Shown here: positions 54,345 to 63,360 of the stretch, piece by piece
How the letters are laid out: every line of letters starts with the position of its first letter
Numbering within the stretch: position 1 is the stretch's first letter
DNA from: Branchinecta lynchi
Lineage: Eukaryota > Arthropoda > Branchiopoda > Anostraca > Branchinectidae
Assembly: GCA_023053575.1 (NCBI GenBank)
Contig: JAKZAP010000013.1
Span: 22,871,070-22,935,069, forward strand
Direction: 5' to 3'
DNA length: 64,000 nucleotides
Made by a program: the position numbers and the translations under genes
Notes under the pieces: generated by a model
What the model saw: only the letters and a program-made list of their open reading frames with translations
Databases searched by the model: none
Told to the model about the DNA's origin: nothing

Positions 54345-56125
54345 AAATAACACTAGAGAGTACCACCAAGACCTATGCTGTTCATGCTTTGCAAACGGGC
54401 CATCGTAGCGCCACCCACTACCCTTGCCGCATTCAAAGCGAGACAAACTTGTGGGTTGTACAGCCTGCACACACCAAGAAAACAAAGGAGGCTGTACAAT
54501 TGTTTTGCTGTGTTCAGGCTGGATATGAAGCTATCGGAGGCAGCGCTGGTGAACGACTGAATGAGTTTCAGCAGGGATGCTAGTGGTGGTCAGTGCTTCC
54601 ACTAGCTCCACATCGGAAATCCTGCCGGGAACCCCAAAAATCCTGAAAAATCCTGCTCGGAAAGTAAAAAAATCCTGCAAAGAAATCCTGCAAAAAAAAA
54701 AAAAAAAAACATGTGTCCGTACAAATTAAAGGGATAGTTGTTAAGACTAAATGTAGCTGGAGGATTTGAGCAGACGCAACTGATTTGTTCGTCTCTATCG
54801 AGTGGGAGGACTAGAATGTTTTTGCCGTAAGAACTAAATGAACAACGAATACCAACACTAGGGGCGCCACGACTGGGGGGAGGGGGACGCCCCCCCTCCC
54901 CAATGTTGTTGGTCACTCGGTAAAAGGTTATCGAGTCGGCGCGAAGCGCCTCGATTTTTCGTCAAAACAGTTGATTTTTTTCATGAAAACAGTGGGGTTT
55001 TCTGAAAATTAGTTGATTTTTTTTTTTATCAAAACAGTCTGTTTTTCTGAAAATCAGTCGGCTTTTTTTCATAATTGTAATTTTTTTCTTGAAAACAGTA
55101 ATTTTTTCCGCAAAAACAGTCGGTAAATGCCTTGCCCTCTCCCCTAAAAATTTTGGCTAGTAAAGCCTCTGACCAATACAATACTACCAGAGGGCGTCAC
55201 TAGACGGGACCTGAAAATGTACAGACAACAGGAGCAGCGGCAACGTCTGTAACCAGGACAAATTATACTAAGCGCCGCAGGCAATCGTTTTTAAACATTG
55301 CCTTTTTTCTGGAAGAATTTAACTTAAATTCTAGCTTTTAATGTGGTTTAAACTCGCAAATAGTCCTAGCCTTCAACGCCTGCTATAAATGAAGCAGCCT
55401 TCTTCTAAATAAGGAATATAAAATGCGCCGCAGGCAAAATTTTGTGAAAACACTGATGATCAAAGTGCCTTTTTGCTAACCGGAATGAATACACGATCAT
55501 GACGATTAAAACGAAAGAAATAAGCCGCATCTATTTTTAATGAAAAGGAGTTTAGTATAAAAACAAAAGACAAAAACAGAACCTCAAACGTAGCCATGCA
55601 GCTAAAATAGAGTTTCCATTATGGTTGCGTTTTCTCAAAACTCTTACTGCAGCTTGTTAAAAATATCAGCAAATTCCTGGTAAATCCTGAATAAGGCCGG
55701 AAATCCTGCAAAATCCTGGAATCTCAAAAGTCCTGAAAAAAATCCTGCAGGGACCCCAAAATCCTGAATTTCAGGATAAATCCTGCAAAGTGGAAGCACT
55801 GGTGGTGGTAGTACCGTTGATATTCGAGTGTGTGTCAATTTTGTCAAGTAATGGCGTTACTCCGTATAGTCGTTGACCAGCGCTGGCTCCGATAACTTCA
55901 TATTCTAAAAATAGCAAAAATTGCTTCCTTGGTGTGTGCAGAACAACCTTTGCATTATTAGAAGTTTTCAAAACCCGCAAGTTTGCCTCGCTTTAAATGG
56001 CACAAGTGTAATGAACGGCACTACCGGTATGGTCCGTTTACACAGCATGGAAAGCATTGGTCTTGGCGCTACTCCCTGGTGTTCTTTTGTTGTTTCATTT
56101 CGTATTGGCTAACGCAAACACCACA
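54345..56125. mobile_element. ~1.8-kb element with long diverged inverted ends
   Basis: The left arm 54345-54720 and right arm 55655-56125 are inverted copies of moderate identity. Shared words are CCAAGACCTATGCT/CCAAGACCAATGCT (minus), GCACACACCAAG, ATATGAAGCTATCGGAGGCA against ATATGAAGTTATCGGAGCCA, CAGCGCTGGTGAACGACT, and a run of AATCCTGCA words. The interior (54880-55650) includes the CAGTCGG short repeat and AT-rich sequence. Short frames in the arms are homologous but broken. I cannot tell whether the arms derive from a gene fragment or a transposon end. Confidence 0.5.
54880..55170 (-). repeat. Short-period TTTTCTGAAAACAGT repeat
   Basis: About eight degenerate units around CAAAACAGTTGATTTTTT and AAAACAGTCTGTTTTTCTG, ending CAGTCGGTAAATGCCTTGCC and ACTAGC. 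It is the complement of the arrangement at 8925-9085 and 43640-43760, and carries a C-run at 54886-54899. Confidence 0.55.
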
Positions 56126-56147
56126 TTCCTCAAGCGCTATACAGAGC

Positions 56148-56437
56148 GTGTTCCATCCTACTTACCGTAGTTACTACACATGACGTCACGAACTCTGGCT
56201 TTTTGCCGTCAAGGCTGAAACGACTTTCCTATTTTCCAGCAGAATATCATGCCACCGGCGAATCCGACCAATCAGAGATGCGTAGTTACTACGCTTACTA
56301 CGCTCCCGAGCATGGTAAGCAAGTAGTAACTATTAGTTACTATTCCGACAAGGTTGCAACGGTCAGCGTAGTAACTTTTCGTGCGGATGGAACGGACATA
56401 GAAACTAATAGTAACTACTGTTAGAAGGGTGGAACAC
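56148..56437. mobile_element. 290-base TIR element upstream of the pseudoprotease gene
   Basis: GTGTTCCATCCTACTTACCG, TAGTTACT at the left and AGTAACTACTGTTAGAAGGG, TGGAACAC at the right form inverted termini of about 28 bases with a few mismatches. Additional GTAGTTACTACG words occur inside. It ends about 520 bases before the 56956 start codon, so it could contribute promoter sequence. No target duplication is obvious. Confidence 0.62.
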
Positions 56438-56632
56438 ATTCATAATCAAATCATTAAAAGACCGACGGTGCAGTATCCTTCGCTTAAGCAATCTAATACT
56501 GATAGTAACTATTGTCTAGTTAACTTTTCTGACATTATTTACCTCGCTTATTGTTATGCATAATTTAATTATTGTTTAATGTTTGCGTTAATTACTTAAT
56601 AACTCTATTTATTCACAGTAACGGACCAACTT

Positions 56633-56908
56633 TTGCTGGACTTCGGGTTCATGCAAGATGCTAATTTTTCCGAAACGATTACCACATCTAGATCTTCTTC
56701 TGGGAAATATCAAAGAAAGGAGTTTCTAAAACGGTGTGCAATAAAATGCGATAAACTCCTGTACTTTTCGTCCGCTACTGAGGCGTATTTTTTTAGAGAA
56801 AATTTCTCAAAAATCAATGCATCGGAGATAAAATACACGCAAAAAAGTTTAGCTCAGATTTGGAAACAAATATTTAAATTAAACGTATTCTACATCAATA
56901 AAACGTAA
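56633..56908 (+). CDS. Hypothetical short frame upstream of the pseudoprotease
   Basis: A 91-codon frame with a non-ATG first triplet. Its product is rich in Lys, Phe and Ser and I recognise no domain. It ends just after AAAAC|GTAAGT (about 56904), which looks like a splice donor, so it could be an exon of something else. No matching acceptor is convincing. It may equally be a chance frame in the 5' flank of the following gene. Confidence 0.15.
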   Translation: MLDFGFMQDANFSETITTSRSSSGKYQRKEFLKRCAIKCDKLLYFSSATEAYFFRENFSKINASEIKYTQKSLAQIWKQIFKLNVFYINKT

Positions 56909-56926
56909 GTAAAACGTAATTCTTCG

Positions 56927-56933
56927 TATAAAT
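56927..56933 (+). promoter_or_regulatory. TATA-like box close to the pseudoprotease start
   Basis: TATAAAT, 22 bases before the ATG at 56956. If used, transcription would start almost at the initiator codon, leaving little or no leader. It is therefore either not the true promoter or evidence that the start lies differently. Recorded as weak. Confidence 0.2.
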
Positions 56934-56955
56934 ATCAAAAAGAAGATTTTGCGAC

Positions 56956-59835
56956 ATGTACAGGCAATGGATTGCCCTGATAGTTTTATACTTCTCATGC
57001 TTGAATGGAGCTAGGGCAGCACTCTTAAGTTGGTCCTGGGATCATGACTGGATACATCTGTACATTAGAGACACCGATTATGGCAATTTTGATATAAGTG
57101 CCAGAAAGGTGCCCGAGCTATTTGACAAAAGCTTCAAGTACTATGTTCGTAAGGGAAGTTCAAGCCTGGAAACTGGATGTCTCCCTCCCGACGCTTTCTA
57201 CGAGGGAAACCTTAAGGAAGAAATCGACTCCTATGTTGTTCTGTACTATGAAATTGCCGAGCCTTCGATCGGGATCGCAATCATCTACTCAAGAAGGGGA
57301 GCGTTTGAAATAAACGTTGCTCCGATTCTAACAACAGTGGAGCGTCTAGTTGACGCTCCTAATTACACTCTACCCTTGATTCCACGACGCAAGTCTGTAC
57401 TGCCAGTGGGGACTGAAGCAAGGGACGGGATTCGAGTCCGACTCCTCATACACAGAAGTCAATTGCTAAACGGGTATTTTATGACCCCAGAGGCTGCATT
57501 GGAGGACAGATCCGCCAGGCATCGGGCCGCGCTCATTACTTTGTTGGTCATTTCAGCTGACCGTATCTTCACCAAAGCCGATTACGGCTTTGTCATCACA
57601 GCTGTTGAAGTCGATTTAGAAGTCCCCGGGAAAGAAAAACAAAACGACGGCTCAGACTTCGATATTGTTCGACAGATTGACGAAGACCTTGCGAGACCTA
57701 GCGAAGGCTGGACCAAGAACGGAGAGGCGTTCACAATTGTCTTCTTTGATCCGAGGCCGAAAGCTCCTTCCCATCCCTATTCTCTTTTCAAAATGCCCTG
57801 CATTAACTCTTCTGCTTTGTACTTTGGAATAGACAGCAGCAAAAAGCACGTTTTTCTGACGAACTTGCCTAAACTGAGCAGAGAACTTGCTTGGTACATA
57901 GGGGGTAATCGGAGTAGCGAAACTGACTTTCCCCCTAAATGCACACGTACTGACAACCCGTTCCTCATGGACGACGTCGCGGATGAAGTAGCGAGACGAA
58001 AGTCCTACGATTTCTCCAGTTGCACCTTGAACGAGATATCGCTTCGACGGAAGGATCTCACTTGTCTGGTGGCGAGGACTCAGACCAACATTTGGCATTC
58101 TATTAACAGAAAAGTGGACGACAATGCAAGGCATAGCTTGAAAAAAAGGTGCGACGTGTCTGAACCAATTCTCGATACCAAGAAACCAATAACACTCAAG
58201 ACAACAGCATTATTCTCTTCAACTCCTGCTAGCGGACTCTTGACCGGTAAAAACGAGGCTTCAGGAAAAGAGGGGTTCTTAAAAAGCAGGGTAGAAGGAA
58301 ATGTGATATCTTCTACCACGGCAACTGCAGAAGCGAAAGCCGTGACAGCCATTAAAGATGAACACCTTCCAGACACCAAGAACCAAACAACACCCAAGAC
58401 ACCAGCCATCTCCGCTTCCACTTCTATTACCGGACTCTTGGCAAGTACAAGCAAGCCTACGGGTGAAGAGGGGGTATTACAAGGATGGAGCGAAGGGAAT
58501 GTGATATCTTTTACCAGGACAAATCCAGAAGCAAACGGCTCGGCAGCCATGAAAGATGAACTAGTTCCAAATAGTACGGATGAAGAAGGGTTCATAAAAG
58601 GAACGACAGAAGGGAATGTGATATCTTTTACCACGACAAATCCAGAAGCAAAAGCCTCGACAGCCACAAAAGATAAACCAATTCCAGATTTTAGGGAACT
58701 GAAACTTCTGACACAAATATTATTACTCACGGCCACTAAAAACAACGCTCCAGAAGAGGAGGAGTTCCAGTTCCAACCAGTTCCAGATACTACGGGAGAC
58801 GAGGGATTCTTAAAAGACAGGATCGAAGGAAATGTGACAAACCCAGAAGCGAAGGCCTCGGCAACCATGAAATACAAACCACTTGAAGATACGAAGAAAC
58901 AAACACCAGTCAAGACACCAGCCGTCTCCCCTTCAACTTCCGATACCGAACTCTTGGCAAGTACAAACAACCCTATGGGTGAAGAGGGGATCTTAAAAGG
59001 AAGGACAGAAGGGAATGTGATGTCTTTTACCAGGACAAATCCAGAAGTAAAAGCTTTGGCAGCCATGAAAGATGAACCAGTTACGGGTGAAGAGGGGTTC
59101 ATAAAAGGAACGACAGAAGGGAATGTGATATCTTTTGCCACGACAAATCCAGAATCGAAAGCCTCGACAGCCGCAAAAGATAAACCAATTCCAGATGTTA
59201 GGGAACTAACACTTCTGACACAAATATTATTACTCGCGGCCACTAAAAACAACGCTTCAGAAGAGGAGGAGTTCAACAGCAAGACAGAAGTGAAAGTGAT
59301 CTCTTTTACCACGAAAAATCCAGAAGCCGAAGCCTCGACAGCCATAAAAGATGAACCAGCTCCAGATGATCAGAAACCAATAAAACCTACGACAGCAATA
59401 GTCTCCTCTTCATCTCGTGCTGGAGGACTCGTGGCCACCAAATACAACACTCCAGAAGAAGACGAATTCTTCAAAAGCAGGACAGAAGGAAAAGTGATGT
59501 CTTTTACAAAGAAAAATTCAGAGACGGAAGCTTCGGCAGTCAAGAAAAATGAATCAGTTCCAGATACCAAGAAGCCAACAACACTCACGACACCAACTCT
59601 CTCCTCTTCAACTCCAACTGAAGGACTCACATCCATTACAAAGGACTCTACGGACGACGAGGAGTTCATCAAAGGTAGGAGAGGAAAAGGAAAACAAGTG
59701 GTACTAGTTCCAAGAAAAAATCCAAAAGTGACAGCCTCGATAGCTACCAAAGATGTTGCCAACAAAGAGCTTCTCTTCGTCTTGTCACTTTTCCTTCATT
59801 GTTTTGGCTTCAAGCTCGACAGAGGATCATACTAA
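56956..59835 (+). CDS. Secreted ADAM/reprolysin-like pseudoprotease with repeat tail
   Basis: A single uninterrupted 959-codon frame. Residues 1-21 form a signal peptide (hydrophobic IALIVLYFSCL). Residues about 25-125 resemble an ADAM-type propeptide, with GCLPPDAFYEGNLKEEIDSY paralleling the CFY.G.V.G...S motif. Residues about 158-372 resemble an M12B metalloprotease domain. At 309-319 the zinc motif HExxHxxGxxH appears as RELAWYIGGNR: Glu310 and Gly316 remain and all three His are lost. A Met-turn-like NPFLMDD (335-341), FSSC (353-356) and the closing Cys370-Leu are kept. Proteolysis is therefore unlikely. Residues about 430-930 hold about nine repeats containing EGNVISFT, TNPEAKAS, KDKPIPD. 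A hydrophobic segment (938-950) near the end could anchor it. N-glycosylation sites: N136, N284 and N318. It is intronless, which is unusual for a metazoan ADAM. Family assignment is by motif reading only. Confidence 0.8.
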   Translation: MYRQWIALIVLYFSCLNGARAALLSWSWDHDWIHLYIRDTDYGNFDISARKVPELFDKSFKYYVRKGSSSLETGCLPPDAFYEGNLKEEIDSYVVLYYEIAEPSIGIAIIYSRRGAFEINVAPILTTVERLVDAPNYTLPLIPRRKSVLPVGTEARDGIRVRLLIHRSQLLNGYFMTPEAALEDRSARHRAALITLLVISADRIFTKADYGFVITAVEVDLEVPGKEKQNDGSDFDIVRQIDEDLARPSEGWTKNGEAFTIVFFDPRPKAPSHPYSLFKMPCINSSALYFGIDSSKKHVFLTNLPKLSRELAWYIGGNRSSETDFPPKCTRTDNPFLMDDVADEVARRKSYDFSSCTLNEISLRRKDLTCLVARTQTNIWHSINRKVDDNARHSLKKRCDVSEPILDTKKPITLKTTALFSSTPASGLLTGKNEASGKEGFLKSRVEGNVISSTTATAEAKAVTAIKDEHLPDTKNQTTPKTPAISASTSITGLLASTSKPTGEEGVLQGWSEGNVISFTRTNPEANGSAAMKDELVPNSTDEEGFIKGTTEGNVISFTTTNPEAKASTATKDKPIPDFRELKLLTQILLLTATKNNAPEEEEFQFQPVPDTTGDEGFLKDRIEGNVTNPEAKASATMKYKPLEDTKKQTPVKTPAVSPSTSDTELLASTNNPMGEEGILKGRTEGNVMSFTRTNPEVKALAAMKDEPVTGEEGFIKGTTEGNVISFATTNPESKASTAAKDKPIPDVRELTLLTQILLLAATKNNASEEEEFNSKTEVKVISFTTKNPEAEASTAIKDEPAPDDQKPIKPTTAIVSSSSRAGGLVATKYNTPEEDEFFKSRTEGKVMSFTKKNSETEASAVKKNESVPDTKKPTTLTTPTLSSSTPTEGLTSITKDSTDDEEFIKGRRGKGKQVVLVPRKNPKVTASIATKDVANKELLFVLSLFLHCFGFKLDRGSY

Positions 59836-60035
59836 CAAAATTACTGAGAGTAAAATTGTAAAATACACTGTCTAATATGTTTAATTACAAAACAATTGTC
59901 CGATTGCTTCGTCTGCCACACCGGCCTTTTGATTTACAGTTTGAAGGGAGATAGTCTCTAAAAAAAGTCAATCTTGTTTACAATAGACGAATGGTTCCGA
60001 CAACAAATTTTGATAAAAAATTTGTATATTTTCCA

Positions 60036-60041
60036 AATAAA
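60036..60041 (+). terminator. Candidate polyadenylation signal for the pseudoprotease
   Basis: AATAAA in TTCCAAATAAATTCC, about 200 bases after the stop codon at 59833-59835. It is the first canonical hexamer downstream. Confidence 0.5.
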
Positions 60042-62179
60042 TTCCTATTCCTAATCAACCATCCCATGACGAAGAAAGAAAAAACATGCCCCATTTTCTG
60101 ACAGTGCAAATGTAATCGTCAGCTATCCGATTGCTGGATTTATTCGAGCCATAAACAACTAAGATCTACAAACTACTACACTGCCGTAAAATCTAAAAGC
60201 GAGAAAACTTCAAGCTCATTGATTAAAAAATTTGAAGAACGATAAGGTGATTCAGTATACAAATAAACATATATTTGACTGGAAAGCTGAAGATGAGTTT
60301 ATTCTTCCAGGATGTCAACCAGTGTATTGGCTTGAATCTAATATTTTTGTTGTGTTTTAGTTACTTTTTCAGCCAGATGGACTCCTCAGAAGGAAAGATT
60401 TTTCTGGAAATTTAAAATTTTGTCTGAGGTTGGATGGTGCTCCACACAACATCAAAGGTCTTGAACAGTTCGGACCCTCTACCTCCAACCCAGATGAGAG
60501 GATATGCACATTGTTTCCAGCTAAGCCTCTACCAAACAAGACTTTTGCATGACTTCCGATTTACTGTCTATTTGTTGTCCAAATTATCTGCAACCCTGCT
60601 GCAACCCAATTGATCACGGGTTGTTGGGCATCCATTAAAGATTTAGGCTATTTCACTTCTGTTGTTTTATGGGAATATTTTATTTACAGCATCGAACACT
60701 TTCTGACTGCCGTTTGCACTATCAGCAGGTTTGTGAGGAAATTTATGACACAGGTCTATTTTTTTGTTTCTAGCAAATATGGAAGATTTTTGCTTTCCAG
60801 AATTAGCGAAACGGTACAGTTTTTTGGAGGGAGAGAAGATGCACATTGTACTTCGAGAATTGACAATAAGCAAGAAAAGTCAAATTGGGCTCGGGTGAAT
60901 GCAAAAAGTCATAAAAAAAGAGGGAATTGGGAGTTCCAGCAAAGTGTTCAGACATAGGAATAAACTAGAGCAAGTGTTCTCTTTCCAAATCTAAGAATTG
61001 TGCATGAAAGCAAACTCTAGAAAGGATTAAGAGTTCCATTGTTGTTCGTCGATTGTCTAACCGTTAGTCATTTTGTCAATTACGGTTTATTGTCTAAGAA
61101 TATAATTAGAGTTGGATTCTAGCAGCTCTTTGGGTAACAAAGCAGATACATACGGGTTCGCTCATTCGAATAATAAGACATCATAGCCCTAGCTGAGTTG
61201 TTTGTTTAAGTTGAATTTAAGTTGAGCCCTTTACAGCAAAATTGCTTTGAAATTTGTTTCTGTCATCGTTGAGACTCAAGTTCAGATGTTAATAAACATT
61301 TTTAAGATCTTGTTCAGATACTTCTACAAATGGGAGTATTGCCTATCGTTTTCTGCAACTTTTGTATAAGTTCAGGGTATCTCAGTTTTGTTTCAAGGGA
61401 CAAGCTTCCTTGCCAGATTTGCTTTGCGTTCGTGTAAGTTCCGAACAGCTTCAACTTCAGCGACGTAAACCCAGTTTTCGGTTGACTAAATCCTGATATC
61501 ACACATTTTGCCCAGGATTCGATCTGGATTGGACGGGTATAAACGGTTAAGGCTCTACGATTGTGTGCGGACACATAAAGATGTAACCAAGTACGGCTAA
61601 AAAGCGGTTAATATGAAGATTTCCACCCTTTGTGATACTGATTTTTTTTCATAGTAATGCTAAATCAAGATTTTAGCGTCTTTTTGTTGTTGTTGAAGGA
61701 CTGCATTGTTGATCGATTAGACAAAGTTTATGCTTCAAACTGTTGAAACGAGAGAAAAACGGACTCGTTTTTATTTTCTAGCGTCGAAAGTGCGATGGAA
61801 AGGTGCGACGGAATCGGTCATTTAGTGAGTTAAAACAAGCATTTTTTTTCGCAATGATTCCGCTGAATATTTTTTAGAAAGCTGTCTTCGAAATCGTCGG
61901 CAGTTTGACGTCATGGCCCCTTCTGTCTCGCTCTCTGTTATGGCAATAACAACACTGAAGAGGAATGATACTGCTCGACAATACGATGGATGGCGCTAAC
62001 AGGCTTGATGAGTTTGAGAGAAAAATTTTGACTTTGCGAAACGTGTTATCTGGATACCAAGGGGATTGATCAAGGCACAACTCAACCTGACTTATTCAGC
62101 GGAAAATTCTTTCTTTATTAGTTGGATCACCTGGGATTTAGTTTTTCTCCCCTCGGGGGTAATGTTAATTTTTGTTTAA
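60042..62179. other. No gene recognised
   Basis: The 115-codon plus frame at 60610-60957 and the 86-codon minus frame at 61574-61314 show no domain or signal. No repeat related to others in the window was found, making this the longest stretch without detectable mobile-element debris. Confidence 0.4.
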
Positions 62180-63360
62180 CATTACCCCATTAAGGAATGG
62201 TCGGATTTGTAATACTCCAACCAAGTTTCATCGTCTTAGCACATCTGGAAGTACCTTTACTCGCAATCACCGGAATTACAGACCCCATCAAACTCCCCCC
62301 ACAGTCGCCAGAGCCTATCCGGCTCTGTAAATGATTTATCCGGAGCATCTGTTTGTTACTCCCACAAAGTTCCATCCCGATCTCTCCAGTCTAAGCCGGT
62401 CACGTACCCCCCCCCTCCCCAGTTGTTGTTGGATCCGGTCCGGACATGAAAAAGATAACCAGAGACATGTCCTCTGTTCAATTAAAAAATTTCACTCAAA
62501 TCCGATCACCCGTTCCAAAGTTAAGCATGACTTAATATTCCGGATTCCCCTCCCTCTGCTCCACCCATTACTACCGGATCGAGTAAATTTTTATTTACAA
62601 GTCAGTTGGATCGGGTCCCTGATACGCCTCCTATATTTCGTCGTGAAAATCCCCAGGACCCCCCTCACCGGAATTCCGGAAAACTCCCCCCCCCCTAATT
62701 GTCCGGATCCAGTCCATATGTGTAAACGATTTATCTGGAGCAGATGCTTATTATACCCAGCAAGTTTCACTCTGATCCCTCCTCGCGATTTCTGGCCCCC
62801 CCCTCCCAACTCCCTCATAACTGTCAAATCCGGCCGGGACTTCAAATGAAACACCAGAGATGTGTCATTTATTCAGGTATTAAGTTTCATTCCAATCCGA
62901 TCACCCGTTCGAAAGTTACACACCACTCAAAATTCAGGATTCCCCCGCCCTTCATCCCCCCCTGATTATTTCCAGGTTGGTTTGGTCGAGTCCCTGATAT
63001 GCCTGCAAAGTTTTCATCCTCCTAGAACACCTGGAAGTACCCTAACTCGAAAAAGTGTGACAAAAAGCTTGAAAAAAAACAAAAACCCTTCGACCTCCGA
63101 TTACACTAGCTCTCTACGCCGACGCTCACAGATTTAATCAGAGAATGACGTCATCCACGTGCAGAGAGCTATACTAGTGTGAAGAAAGGGGTAGGGATGC
63201 CCTCCACTCCCCCCCAGATGGTCGCATCGGCAAACTGATTATTTCCAGGTTAGTTTGATTGGGTCCCTGATATGCCTGCCAAGTTTCATAGTCCTAGCAC
63301 ATCTGGAAGTACCCCAAACTCGCAAACACAGGACTGACAGACCGACCGACCGACGGAAAA
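62180..63360 (+). repeat. C-rich interspersed repeat, several tandem segments
   Basis: Repeated segments of about 130-220 bases. Each has CCAAGTTTCATCGTCTTAGC or CAAGTTTCAT-TCCAATCCGATCACC, a CTGGAAGTACC word, a C-run followed by ACTCCCTCATAACTGTC-like sequence, and the ACGATTTATCTGGAGCAGAT word (62332, 62728). Matches are 46090-46460 on this strand and 12050, 41085 on the other. It ends with ACTGACAGACCGACCGACCG (63332-63351). Overlapping open frames (172 codons plus, 87 minus) follow the low-stop composition and are not genes. Confidence 0.65.

Noticed and set aside
56905..56945. A 41-base intron joining the 56633-56908 frame to the pseudoprotease
   Set aside because: The frames could be joined arithmetically, but the acceptor is poor. 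The product at 56956 begins with a good signal peptide, which should be N-terminal.
58080..59345. 421-codon open frame on the minus strand
   Set aside because: It is antisense to the repeat region of the 959-codon gene. The Thr/Ser/Lys-rich repeats have few stop triplets on the opposite strand, and its product merely mirrors those repeats. The sense frame has a signal peptide and domain motifs.
62331..62849. 172-codon plus-strand frame
   Set aside because: It lies wholly in the C-rich interspersed repeat, whose composition removes stops. No protein motif is present and the same repeat is frameless elsewhere.
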